Shown piece after piece: positions 32,127-41,761 of a stretch of DNA of 62,436 nucleotides. The position numbers were made by a program, and so were the translations under genes. The notes under the pieces were generated by a model. That model worked only from the letters and a program-made list of their open reading frames with translations, was not told the origin of the DNA and made no database searches. The first letter of the stretch is position 1. Each line of letters begins with the position of its first letter. Origin of the DNA: Entamoeba invadens IP1 (lineage: Eukaryota; Evosea; Mastigamoebida; Endamoebidae). The DNA is taken from assembly GCF_000330505.1 (NCBI RefSeq), contig NW_004440445.1:410539-472974 (forward strand), read 5' to 3'.

Positions 32127-32735
32127 TTAGTTCGTAGGGGGTGGGAGCATGTCCTCGAATTGTTGAGTGAACATGCTAAAAGACGAGTCATCCTTTTGCG
32201 ACAATAACCCGGACTTCAAAGTGTTTCCCTTTGCGAGTCCGAGTCTCTTCATGATCTTTGAGAGATAAGATATCGAGATATCATAACCTTCCTCCTTCAA
32301 TTTGTCTTTAATATCTTTCAAAGTCTTATCACCGGGTGTGTCGCAAATTTCCATGATTTTCGATTGCATCGAACGGTTCTCCGTTCTCTTTCTCCCACGC
32401 TTTCGAAGCAGTGAAGACATTTCGTCGGTCTTCTCTGTAGCCATCCGCTCGATATATTTGTACACAGTACTTTTAGTTAATTCCGTGACACTTGCGATAT
32501 CCTTTGCTTTGTATTTTCTTTGATTCATGTTGTGGATGACTTTCAACGTTTCTTCGTTGACGGAGTTCTTGGGCTTCCGCGGAAGTGCAGCTATATTCCG
32601 TTTCTCTTCTAAAGTCTGTGGTATCCGATTCTCTTTGTCGAGCGTCAAATCCGCCTCTGAAAATGTTGGGGAAAGTGGTTGGTGGTAACTCTGTGTATTT
32701 TCAGTCAAGATCGGGGAAATGGGGACGTCTTCCAT
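32127..32735 (-). CDS. Helix-turn-helix protein resembling a transposase DNA-binding region
   Basis: 202 residues. Two helix-turn-helix units are visible: residues about 62-100 (KYKAKDIASVTELTKSTVYK) and about 121-168 (KTLKDIKDKLKEEGYDISIS then YLSKIMKRLGL), separated by a basic hook, RKRGRKR (111-117). This HTH, GRKR, HTH order is the paired-like DNA-binding module of Tc1/IS630-type transposases. There is no DDE catalytic domain; instead a Ser/Asp-rich tail ends the protein. An N-terminal low-complexity Pro/Ser region is present. It is most likely a sequence-specific DNA-binding protein, possibly a transcription factor recruited from a transposon. Not part of an intact element here. Confidence 0.65.
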   Translation of the reverse strand: MEDVPISPILTENTQSYHQPLSPTFSEADLTLDKENRIPQTLEEKRNIAALPRKPKNSVNEETLKVIHNMNQRKYKAKDIASVTELTKSTVYKYIERMATEKTDEMSSLLRKRGRKRTENRSMQSKIMEICDTPGDKTLKDIKDKLKEEGYDISISYLSKIMKRLGLAKGNTLKSGLLSQKDDSSFSMFTQQFEDMLPPPTN

Positions 32736-33406
32736 CGTTTCTCCTCTGATTTTTTGAGATTTTTGGAAAACTATAAATGTTACAATTAATAACCCTATTC
32801 AAAGGTTTTTCTCTTTTTGTTCTCTATGCTGACAGCGTGATTGTTCGTGGAACAAAAAAGCGTTTTTTTTGAGTTTTGTGTGGTTTGCGGACAATAAAAA
32901 ACATTTTTGGGAAAAATGAAGAAAAGTATTTTCTTTTTTGGCAAATTTTGATTTGTGGCTTTCTGACACGGCTAATCCCAAAAATGAATTTTGGAAAATG
33001 AGAATCTATAATTTGTATTTTTTTTTTTAATAAATACTCGTTTATTGTATTTTTGAGTTGTTGAGTTTCAAGTGCCTTTGTTTATTGGAAAACTTTAAAT
33101 TGAAAAGAGGTACACCTTCTATTAATTGTTTTGTTTGGTTCATCTATGCCAATCAAATCGCAAATTGCCTTTAAAAAAATAATGATAATAAAAACATTGA
33201 AAACTATTTAATAATTAGATCATTTGAGTCTGAAATTTTTAGGATTATATTACAATCTTTTTCTCTCATTTTTGGTGAAAACTTGTAAGTTCCCCTCTGT
33301 TTCGTCACACATCTTTTATCTTTTTGAAACCAAACTATATTGAATAATAATTTAATGATTGTTCTTTAATAAAAAGATGGAAAGAAAAACTCCAATTCAA
33401 TAAAAA
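32736..33406. other. Divergent intergenic region
   Basis: About 670 bases between the HTH gene (minus) and the TLDc-like gene (plus), with T- and A-runs (for example 33015-33030). No gene recognised. Confidence 0.6.
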
Positions 33407-34009
33407 ATGCATCACAAAAGAGAGAAAGACCAAAACTCCGTAAAAAAGAAAAATTTGGAAAAAATTCAAATGCCCCGAATTTTTCCACAAATAACAAGTA
33501 ATCGTTTATTAATAAAAAAACAATTTGAGACGATCAACAAACATCAGGATAGACAGATCATTTTTGATTCGAATAAAGAAGTTCTTGAGATGGCTTCCCT
33601 GTACGATTGTTTATATAGTAGAAGAGACGTCTATATTTTATATTTAACAGAAGAAGGGGATATATTCGGTTCTTATCATTCAAAATTTATAGCACGATCA
33701 ATAATTGAAAAACAAGAAAAGTACATTCACAGTGATCCAGAGATGTACTTGTTTTCTCTTCAAAAAGGTTTAGTTGTTAATAAAGCACCAATAATATGGA
33801 AATTGAAAAATAAAAGACTTGGAGGGGTTACCTTTTATAAAGAACAAAAGTACTACAACTCCTCTTTCATCATTAATTCAACACTTATGATAACTCAAAT
33901 AGGTACTCACTCGAAATTCAGTGATGTGGCTAATAAAGCATTTTACTCAGATGTTCCTCTAACAATCACAAACCCTTTCACGTTGACAAGACTCCTAGTA
34001 CTTCAATAA
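33407..34009 (+). CDS. TLDc-like domain protein
   Basis: 200 residues, single exon. After a Lys-rich N-terminus, residues about 62-200 follow the TLDc-like pattern of Entamoeba proteins: YDCLYSRRDVYILYLTEEGD, then IFGSYHSK, a MYLFSLQ strand, a later GGVTFY and the terminal FTLTRLLVLQ that matches the FYINRLLVL ending of the family. TLDc domains occur in oxidation-resistance and vesicle-associated (V-ATPase-interacting) proteins; the function of the many Entamoeba members is unknown. A second Met (residue 22, MPRIFPQ) is a plausible alternative start. Confidence 0.6.
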   Translation: MHHKREKDQNSVKKKNLEKIQMPRIFPQITSNRLLIKKQFETINKHQDRQIIFDSNKEVLEMASLYDCLYSRRDVYILYLTEEGDIFGSYHSKFIARSIIEKQEKYIHSDPEMYLFSLQKGLVVNKAPIIWKLKNKRLGGVTFYKEQKYYNSSFIINSTLMITQIGTHSKFSDVANKAFYSDVPLTITNPFTLTRLLVLQ

Positions 34010-34185
34010 TTGAACGATTTTATGTCAAAAAATATACATCAAAATGCAAACTAAAAAATAAAACCTCAATCTTTTTAATACAGAACAAAGAATAAATCTA
34101 TTTTTAAAATAAGTTGCATATATAAGGAACTGATTAATTAAAACGTCAAACATTTTTCTTGAAGAAATAAAAACATTTTACAAAA

Positions 34186-34201
34186 CATTTTAAAGAACTT
34201 G
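34186..34201 (+). promoter_or_regulatory. TATA-like and GAAC-type core promoter
   Basis: CATTTTAAAGAACTTG combines a TTTTAAAG box with GAACTT, both known elements of Entamoeba core promoters. It lies 13-28 bases before the ATG at 34214, which is out of frame with the giant gene downstream. Confidence 0.45.
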
Positions 34202-34212
34202 AAAAACAAGAA

Positions 34213-37200
34213 AATGGAACAGTACGAGAAACGCTCAAAGACCAGATTCTGACGCACCCCAAAGAGCGAGAACGCGAGTTTTACGACCACTTGCTTCAAC
34301 TTAGTCGGACGTTTACAAGCGAGTGTTTAGATAATTTCCATCACTTTTGCGAACGATATTTAAAGGGAGTTACTCATTTATTGGTCCCATCGTATTGCAT
34401 CGACTTTTTGTTATCAAACATGGCGAAAAACTGCTCAACTATTTTATCGATTTTTCAATTGTTTGCCACACAGCGCGACTCACGAAAGAGAATGTTATAC
34501 CTTCGCCTCCCATCAATACTGATGCAAACGAAGTCGAACAAATCAATGAATTTACTGAGTCTTCTGTTGTCACCAACGTCGTCGTTTAACATCTACAAAC
34601 CGTCATCAAATGCACCTGTTTGCGACCCATTGTTTACAAAGGAATTAATGACACTCTGCCCGACGTACATCTACCCACAATCAATGTCATCGGATAAATT
34701 ACTGGAAGCTACGTATCACTCGTGGAGGTACATCTCACTCACTGGAAATTCTTCACTGATTCCACCTGTCGATTCGATACCAACCGATACCGTCGTTGTC
34801 AACGAACAGGCACTGATCAAACAGTTGTACGAAATTACTAAAGAACGAGCAATACAGCCCATCACTAATGTCATCCACGTGCTTTATTCGTTTGACGGGG
34901 TGGTGTTGATGAGAGACAAGTTGCTTGTGCAAACGATCAGAATGGTGTTAACTGTGTATGAAAAAGACGAGGAAGTTGTTGCAGCTTGTGTGGAAGCATT
35001 ACGACTGTCATCCATCGACTATCATTGTGTCGTCACAATGCTCTTCGAAGGGTTTTTGGACTTTTTTAAGAAGTTTTTAGTTGATTATAAGAGTAACGAA
35101 GGTATTATAAAGGACGTTGTGCGAGTTATAGTTGCGATGTGTGGGACAAATGGATTAGTTTCTGAAGTGTCGAAGTCTGGAATACTTGAAGTGTTGTTCT
35201 CTGAGAGTCGTCCTGGCGTCGAGAGGGACATGTTAATCATTGGATTCCAATGTATTCAAGGTGGTGTGATGACTGGCGACGTGATTGATGAGACGATTGC
35301 GTTTGACAACACCATCGCGGATGTCATATTACCGGTCTATGCATTGATTGTGAAAGGAGGGAAATATAACAAGATTGAGGAACTCAAAACCCTAGTGAAA
35401 GGAATTGTTGAAGGGAGTAAAGAGAAGGTTGGTGATCAGCTAGAAGCTGCATTATATTTCATGTACACGACTGCTATAAACCCAGACTTTATTAAGACTG
35501 AGGAGATCAAGAAATGTGAGAATTCAGTTGATTACAACATTAAGAAGTATGCCATTGAAATATTGAATAACAATCAAAATACAGTGAGTGTGGGTAATGT
35601 ATTACAAATTCCAATAGAAATTGAAGACTCGAATGTTTTACTCTGTTTAAGTGTGTTCTCGTACATTTCAAATGTGTTGATAACAGGAGTCGAGCCAAAT
35701 AAATTGAGTCAAACCTTTTTGAATATATTAGACACCTTCCCAATTGCTATCTTTAAAAACACGGAAATTGAGATATCAAAGAAGTACATTGCGGCGACAT
35801 ATTTAATCACATTCATCATTGGGGTCTTAGGGAAATATGCTCAACCAGAGGACTCCGAATTGATAGAAGACTGCTATTCAAAGCTGTTAGCTGTGGTTGA
35901 GTCCAATCAAATATTTGTGGAGCTGTGGTATGAGCAACATGGCAATGATCTTTTAGACGCGGTTGTACCCAAGTACTCCAGTCTTAAATTGATGAACGAA
36001 GTGTTTAAAACGAAGGAAGTCCGACTTTCGTATGTTCAACCGAAAAATGACAAACCGCCAATTTCACAACGATTAGAAGAGTTCATGAAAAGCAGTGGAA
36101 GCAACGACGAGATGAAGTGGGTATTGAATTGTCTTGAAAAGATCATGTTAGACATCACACATAGTCAGTTGAACCATATTGCGATAGCCGTGATGCAGAA
36201 AACAGAGACGATAGTTGGTGAGGAGAAAGACCCTCAATTTGTCATCTCCGTTCTGAAATTTTTGAAGAAAGCTGTTGACGAGAGCTCGTTGGTATGTACT
36301 CCAAATTTTGTGAGGAGAATCATTGAACGACTAAATGTCGAGGAAGACGACGTAGTGAAGAGATTTATATACGATTTGTGTGGATCGATAGCAAACACTT
36401 GTCCCAAGAGTTTGGGCGATATTTCACTGAAGACCAAATTGCGACTGACGATGAGTAAAAGCACTGTACTGAGCGATCAAGAGTTGTACATGTCGATGAC
36501 GCGATGTTTGGCGGCGTTGAGTAAAATCGAGAAGACGAGTTACAACCCTCGACTGATGAAAAACACACGAGAAGAGTTAATGAGAGAGAAGGATGACCAA
36601 CAGGTGTATGGGTTTGACAATGTTGATAAACCGACGATATTAATAGTCCCCGTTGGAGAGATGAGTGATTATTTCTTCTTAGAAGTAGTCTCGACGATTT
36701 GGTTTAATGAGAGGGCGTATCGTGAAATGGAGAACTCTGAAACGTTTTCATTTCTGTATGAAAAGACAACTTGGGAATTATTTAAGAAAGAGGCAAGTAA
36801 CATTCTCTTCCCACAAATTATATTTGGTGTATTAGACTGCAGTGGATTGAATGATAAAAAGATCATTCAATATGTGATGGACTTCAAAGAGTCTTCAGAA
36901 AAGCGATACGAAGAGTCCTGTGGCAATTTGGTGTTACTCTTCAACTTATCAATGGCTTCAGACATTTATATGGGGAAGATCCCACCTTTGGTTAAAGATA
37001 TTGTCTTCACTGTCGACTCCCTTGCAATTGGGTCAACGAACTCCATTCACGCATTCGCACGAGAACATGTTGGGACGTTCTGTGATAAGTCGTCTCATTT
37101 AATCCAACGGTACAACCCAATTTTCAAGAATAAAGTGCCACCGATCTCTTACTTGAGATGCGCAATGGCAAATTTGTATCGAAAGAATTATGACAACGCT

Positions 37201-39096
37201 TATAACATGTTCTCTGATGGTATTAAGGCATATAAAAATGCTCAAAATTTCAATGGCAAGTTATATAACAGAAGTGTCATTGGATTGTGTGTGTCTATAT
37301 TACTGGATCCATCAAAGAGAAACTTGGCGTCATACACTAAGGAGTGGGAAGAGACCATCAAAGACTCTGTGAAGTTCATAGATGGCCAGAATATAGGACA
37401 TTACTACTGCAAAGAACTCTTGTTTTTCCAAACACAATTCTACATCAAAGCGAAAAACAAAGAGCGAATGACGCAACTGATTGAGGAAATCGACTCAAAA
37501 CACCACGAAAAGATCTCGTGCCCAGAAGACGTCTTTTCCGCCTTGGTGTTCGACCATTTGTTAAAGCAGATGCATATGAACCACCACAGACAACACGTGT
37601 TGTATGCAATTTCTGCGTATAAGACAACAACAAAGTCTTTTGAGATGTATTGCATAGAAGAACTGTCCGAGTTACTTGGTGTCAAAGATTTGGAGTTACT
37701 GGACCAAGAATTTATCGATCAGAACACACGCCCACATGCAGTGATGCAACGGAAAGTGCAATGGTCGACGTTGCGAGCTTATGTCATGATGAAGAAGGTG
37801 ATGATGCGGGATGTCTACGACGAGAACATGGCCGTCATCTTATTACGACTGTTAGTCTACTTCCACGAACATGTGAGTGATCGAGACCAAATTGAAAGTT
37901 TGAATCGTCTTCATTTAATTTCACAGTCCTTAGGGAAACCCGTCTTTATTGGGCCAAATATGCCATCACTTCCTATTGTAGAAAGTGTTACTATCACGCC
38001 GATACAAGAGAATGAACAAATAGTGGGGAGAGTGAAGGGTAAGAGTGTCTTCATCTTCGACCCATCACTTCCACGCAATGTGTTTACTGCTTGGAGTGCC
38101 AATGAAACTGCGTATGTAACTATTAAGATGCGAAATCCGTTATATCCGATGTTACAAGTCGACAATATTATGCCGTGGTGCGAAGGTGTAGATATAGAGA
38201 CGCACTTCAAATGTGTCGATATCGCACAGAGCAATACCACTGTCTTTAACTACGCTATTCGTCCGAAGCATGCGGGGGTTCTGAAGATCTATGGACTCGA
38301 CTTTGACTGCTGTTCAATGCATTTCAGAACAGTCCCTGCCAATTTTAGAGGAAAGAAAGACTTGACGCCATGTTGTGTGATTCCCGTGGTGAATAGTGTC
38401 CCACGACTCCAACCAGCTCCAGGAACATTCTTGTCTAAAGCTATTGCCCTTTTTCCTGGTCAGACGAATGAGAGTAAATTGGAGTTTGTCAACGACGGCG
38501 AGCTAGCTGTCGATTGGGTTGAGTTCCGTATTAAAGATGACGACTCGACTAAATTGACTGAAGTTACTATTCCAAAGCCTTTGCAATCTATTTTACCTAT
38601 TCTTCCGAATCAACGCGTCGAAATACCACTTGCTATATCTGCGAGAGGAGAAGTGTCGAAGATCGATATTGAAATTAACTTTGCGACGACACGAACAGCG
38701 CGATTTGGAAGGAAATTCTCAGTTCCTATTCGCGTGATAGTCAGTGTAGGTCTCCTTATCGATAAATGGGAGATCATTCCAATAGAAGAAGTGTTACTTG
38801 TCTCATGTGTAGTGTATAACCCGTCCGCATTCTCTTTCACTGTTAAAATCATTCCGACGACGAATTGGATTGTCGACGACTTCTTTGTTCAAGAGCGGAG
38901 AGAGACGTTTTCCGAGAGTCAAAGCCGAAGAAGACTTATCGTATGTGTGAAAAAGCCTTCATTCATGTTAACCACAAAGAATGCGGCGAAATGGATCAAC
39001 GAAGCGATTGCGATCAAGTGGACGTCATCGTCTGGATGCGATGGAACGATTTCTATGGCGGAATCTGAAAAGGTCGAATTGAATACATCTAATTAA
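34213..39096 (+). CDS. HEAT/ARM-TRS120 (TRAPPC9) fusion protein
   Basis: A single open frame of about 1600-1628 residues. The C-terminal part (from about 36610) resembles TRS120/TRAPPC9 of the TRAPP II tethering complex: a start with KPTILIVPVGEMSDYFF, a helical TPR-like section (ISYLRCAMANLYRKNYDNAY) and a C-terminal run of Ig-like beta domains (TAWSANETAYVTIKMRNPLY, LPNQRVEIPLAISARG). TRAPP II activates Rab GTPases at the Golgi. The preceding 780 residues are HEAT/ARM-like helices (LVQTIRMVLTVYEKDEEVVA) not present in TRS120 of other lineages. The start is unresolved: the promoter-proximal ATG at 34214 is one base out of frame, coding-like sequence continues in the main frame from 34213, and the first in-frame ATG is at 34420. 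Confidence 0.75.
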   Translation, partial: NGTVRETLKDQILTHPKEREREFYDHLLQLSRTFTSECLDNFHHFCERYLKGVTHLLVPSYCIDFLLSNMAKNCSTILSIFQLFATQRDSRKRMLYLRLPSILMQTKSNKSMNLLSLLLSPTSSFNIYKPSSNAPVCDPLFTKELMTLCPTYIYPQSMSSDKLLEATYHSWRYISLTGNSSLIPPVDSIPTDTVVVNEQALIKQLYEITKERAIQPITNVIHVLYSFDGVVLMRDKLLVQTIRMVLTVYEKDEEVVAACVEALRLSSIDYHCVVTMLFEGFLDFFKKFLVDYKSNEGIIKDVVRVIVAMCGTNGLVSEVSKSGILEVLFSESRPGVERDMLIIGFQCIQGGVMTGDVIDETIAFDNTIADVILPVYALIVKGGKYNKIEELKTLVKGIVEGSKEKVGDQLEAALYFMYTTAINPDFIKTEEIKKCENSVDYNIKKYAIEILNNNQNTVSVGNVLQIPIEIEDSNVLLCLSVFSYISNVLITGVEPNKLSQTFLNILDTFPIAIFKNTEIEISKKYIAATYLITFIIGVLGKYAQPEDSELIEDCYSKLLAVVESNQIFVELWYEQHGNDLLDAVVPKYSSLKLMNEVFKTKEVRLSYVQPKNDKPPISQRLEEFMKSSGSNDEMKWVLNCLEKIMLDITHSQLNHIAIAVMQKTETIVGEEKDPQFVISVLKFLKKAVDESSLVCTPNFVRRIIERLNVEEDDVVKRFIYDLCGSIANTCPKSLGDISLKTKLRLTMSKSTVLSDQELYMSMTRCLAALSKIEKTSYNPRLMKNTREELMREKDDQQVYGFDNVDKPTILIVPVGEMSDYFFLEVVSTIWFNERAYREMENSETFSFLYEKTTWELFKKEASNILFPQIIFGVLDCSGLNDKKIIQYVMDFKESSEKRYEESCGNLVLLFNLSMASDIYMGKIPPLVKDIVFTVDSLAIGSTNSIHAFAREHVGTFCDKSSHLIQRYNPIFKNKVPPISYLRCAMANLYRKNYDNAYNMFSDGIKAYKNAQNFNGKLYNRSVIGLCVSILLDPSKRNLASYTKEWEETIKDSVKFIDGQNIGHYYCKELLFFQTQFYIKAKNKERMTQLIEEIDSKHHEKISCPEDVFSALVFDHLLKQMHMNHHRQHVLYAISAYKTTTKSFEMYCIEELSELLGVKDLELLDQEFIDQNTRPHAVMQRKVQWSTLRAYVMMKKVMMRDVYDENMAVILLRLLVYFHEHVSDRDQIESLNRLHLISQSLGKPVFIGPNMPSLPIVESVTITPIQENEQIVGRVKGKSVFIFDPSLPRNVFTAWSANETAYVTIKMRNPLYPMLQVDNIMPWCEGVDIETHFKCVDIAQSNTTVFNYAIRPKHAGVLKIYGLDFDCCSMHFRTVPANFRGKKDLTPCCVIPVVNSVPRLQPAPGTFLSKAIALFPGQTNESKLEFVNDGELAVDWVEFRIKDDDSTKLTEVTIPKPLQSILPILPNQRVEIPLAISARGEVSKIDIEINFATTRTARFGRKFSVPIRVIVSVGLLIDKWEIIPIEEVLLVSCVVYNPSAFSFTVKIIPTTNWIVDDFFVQERRETFSESQSRRRLIVCVKKPSFMLTTKNAAKWINEAIAIKWTSSSGCDGTISMAESEKVELNTSN

Positions 39097-39153
39097 TTTT
39101 AACTTGTTTACTTCGATGTGTTGTGAAGGAAAAATGAATTAATTAAATAGCGA

Positions 39154-40169
39154 TTAGTCGGCTTCAGACTCTTTGTCGCCACTACTCTCACTTTTGTCAC
39201 CTTTGGTATCAAGAAGGGGCTCATCCAAATGCCTTTCGTCATCACTGTCATTCACTTTAGCATACGAACTGTCGACTTCGTCCGAACCGACCTCATAGGT
39301 GACAATGAAGTAGATCGCCATCCCCACAAATGAGAAGCACAACACGGTAGCAAGTGCCCCCATGATTAATACTATGATCACAAGAGCGTTATATGGGAAG
39401 AATAATTTACTATAACAGGGAGCCATGACTTCACCAGCTATCGGGTAAAACGCACATCCATCTTGTTGGAAAGATTTGAACCCACAACACCTATACTACA
39501 CTGTTAATAATTCTTATTAATTCTTGGAGTAGTTCGGTTCCTTGGCTACTTAAAAGCTGTAAAAACAAACAGCAACTTCAGTAAATGACTTTTGATCTGG
39601 AGTAAGGCCATTCCAGAATTTGGTCAGTGACCAGTCGGGAAGGGACGCACCAACAAAACCAAGTGCGGCGGTTGCAATGAAAAAGATGGCAGTGACTGTT
39701 GTTCCTCCTATATACTATATATCAGTCTTTTTATAGTATAAGTTATTAATACTACTACTACTATTATTTGTAATAGAGTACTATACTATTATAGTATATA
39801 TTTTAATAAATTAATAATAGATGTGTAATACTATTAATGTAGAAATGTTAACTAATACAAACGATATAGATAAACATCCGTTTCAGTTGGAACCCACTAT
39901 ATATTCCTATCATAGAAGTGACCATCGCAACTGCACCACCACACACCGCTAAAGACAATAACACTTTTAACATTGTCGGCAAAAAGTGCATTGTGTTTTT
40001 AGTTAAAATTATAAGCATTGTTCCGAGTAATATTGCGATGGCACCCATAGTCTTTTCGTCAGTTTGTTACATACAAATGGTATAACACAAGATGGTCCAC
40101 TCACTGAATGTAACAACAAACAAAAAGAAATACAGACGTTGTCGAGAACGCGCGTTTTGTGGACGGCAT
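39154..40169 (-). CDS. Tetraspanin, four exons
   Basis: Exons 40169-40122, 40051-39863, 39714-39571 and 39495-39154, all phase 0; introns of 70, 148 and 75 bases, each with a GTTTGT donor. The product is 240 residues. The first exon supplies MPSTKRAFSTTSVFLF, completing the first membrane span. Spans are at about 10-33, 44-69, 75-102 and 160-190. The large extracellular loop carries the diagnostic CCG (130-132) plus two further cysteines (QQDGC and MAPC), so two disulfides are expected. An acidic cytosolic tail with DEPLL ends the protein. Tetraspanins organise membrane microdomains with other receptors. Single-frame reading sees only three unconnected pieces. Confidence 0.88.
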
Positions 40170-40274
40170 ATTACTTTTCTCAGTTCGAATTATGAGATTA
40201 ACAAGTCTTCAAAACATTTCATTGAATACTTGGGAAAAAGTGTTATTGCAAAAGACACAAAAGAACACACTGAA

Positions 40275-40976
40275 TTACCCAAAGTTGACTATATACCCAA
40301 CAAAATTCAAGTCGGAGTCACAGAAGGTGTCGATGTAATTTGCCATATCAAACACGTTATCGATACTCCCAAAGAATGAGATATCAAGTTGAATTAAGAC
40401 CTTGCCCTTTTTCATCTCGTATTGCACCAAATTGAGGACCTCCTTCTTGTTGTTTGAAAACACGTTAAAGACCCCATAGTCGAAGTAATAGCGATCAACA
40501 ATCTCTTTGAAGTTTGTTAACAACCCAAATGAAAAATTGGGATTGACCTTCACTTTGTATTCATTCACCGCATTGAACGCAGTTAAGAGGTTATTGGGCT
40601 CGCGAATCTCATTTCTGTCAACAAAGACGCCATTGAGTGAAAAGCCTCTCAGCTCGTTGTTAATGACTGAAGAATTCTCCGGTGATAAGCTCACGTAAAC
40701 ATCTAACTTGTTCGTCGATGCCTTCTTATATAATTGCGAAAAGTCCCGTAACACCGTTTCATTGGTTAGGTCGATGTCACGAACATCTATAACAACAGCT
40801 TTCATGCGCTCTTTGACATACGAGTCTATGTACTCCGGAGATAAATCACTTCGCATCGCAAAACATTTGTTACGTTCCCAATATTGCAACGTCTCGGGCC
40901 AACACAATAAAATGACTAAAAACAATAATCCAATGAACATCAGAAAAAGACCAAATACGACTCCAAAAAACCACAT
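40275..40976 (-). CDS. Type II membrane protein with unknown ectodomain
   Basis: 233 residues from the ATG at 40976; the frame is open further upstream with no ATG (reaching GTG at 41060 and beyond). A long hydrophobic segment starts at the N-terminus (WFFGVVFGLFLMFIGLLFL), then a luminal or extracellular part of about 200 residues. Alternating strands and helices (MKAVVIDVRDIDLTNE, LDVYVSLSPENSS, LNGVFVDRNEI, KVLIQLDISFFG) look like a TIM-barrel hydrolase, perhaps a diverged glycosidase, but no catalytic motif was recognised. If the upstream frame is used, a Cys-rich cytosolic tail (GGCPCHIKK) precedes the span. A TATA-like CATATTAAAAAAG lies about 32-45 bases upstream of the chosen ATG. Confidence 0.6.
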   Translation of the reverse strand: MWFFGVVFGLFLMFIGLLFLVILLCWPETLQYWERNKCFAMRSDLSPEYIDSYVKERMKAVVIDVRDIDLTNETVLRDFSQLYKKASTNKLDVYVSLSPENSSVINNELRGFSLNGVFVDRNEIREPNNLLTAFNAVNEYKVKVNPNFSFGLLTNFKEIVDRYYFDYGVFNVFSNNKKEVLNLVQYEMKKGKVLIQLDISFFGSIDNVFDMANYIDTFCDSDLNFVGYIVNFG

Positions 40977-41761
40977 CGACTCACATTCCGTTGGATCGGT
41001 GTTTGTAACTTTTTTAATATGGCACGGGCATCCTCCATATTTACTCTTTTGAGTTGACACTATTTCGGCCTTATTGCTTTTAACATATGTATTGTTAATT
41101 TATAATTATTGTATTGGTTTTGATGGTTAGTTTTGTTCTAATTGTTTTATTTACAATTTGATTGATAATATATTGATTTTTGTTTTAAAATTTTTTAATA
41201 ATGTTGAGTAATTTTTAATAAAACTAAATTGTATAGTTATTATAATTATAATTGTTATAATAATTATTATTAATGAAAGAATGTGAAATATGATGAGAAA
41301 GATTAATACAATTGTTTAACATCAAACTTAATAATTATAATAATTTGTAGTAATGTATACTATATTAAAACAACAATTATACATTAATTATTTATTTAAT
41401 TATTTAATACAAAACAAACAACACCAAACAGTATTTGAAACCAACTCATAAAGCAACTGATTACAACAATATTCGACCATCATTGTATTATTCTTTGTGT
41501 TTTATAACAAACAATATATACAATTATTAATTAATTATTAATTAATAAACTAATAAATAAATTAAAATATTAATAATACCAAATTCATGGGAATTCTTAT
41601 TTCCAATGTTGAGGAACTTGAAAAGGGGAACTTGAGTAAAACTTCCACCCAAAAAGGCCAACAAATACCCTTCAAAACGTACAACACATTTTCTATGAAA
41701 AAAGAAAAGAATAAAAAACACGAATCAAGTTGAACCATCTTGAAAATGTTAAACCAGCAGA
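40977..41761. other. Divergent promoter region
   Basis: About 785 bases between the type II membrane protein (minus) and the kinase (plus). It is A/T-rich with many tta/taa repeats; the less A/T-rich last 180 bases carry the small open frame listed at 41587. Confidence 0.6.
41587..41733 (+). CDS. Small open frame upstream of kinase, possible N-myristoylated peptide
   Basis: 48 codons beginning MGILISNVEELEKGN and ending KKHESS, 28 bases upstream of the kinase ATG. It lies in a stretch of balanced composition within an A/T-rich spacer. The MG start with a Ser at position 6 fits an N-myristoylation context. It could be an upstream ORF in the kinase leader, a small real gene, or chance. No homologue is recognised. 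Confidence 0.25.
   Translation: MGILISNVEELEKGNLSKTSTQKGQQIPFKTYNTFSMKKEKNKKHESS

Noticed and set aside
32019..32207. 62-codon plus-strand frame with a basic C-terminus
   Set aside because: Its second half is antisense to the HTH protein tail and the first half is A/T-rich spacer.
40092..40379. 95-codon plus-strand frame overlapping the type II membrane protein and tetraspanin exon 1
   Set aside because: Antisense to two better-supported coding regions on the minus strand.
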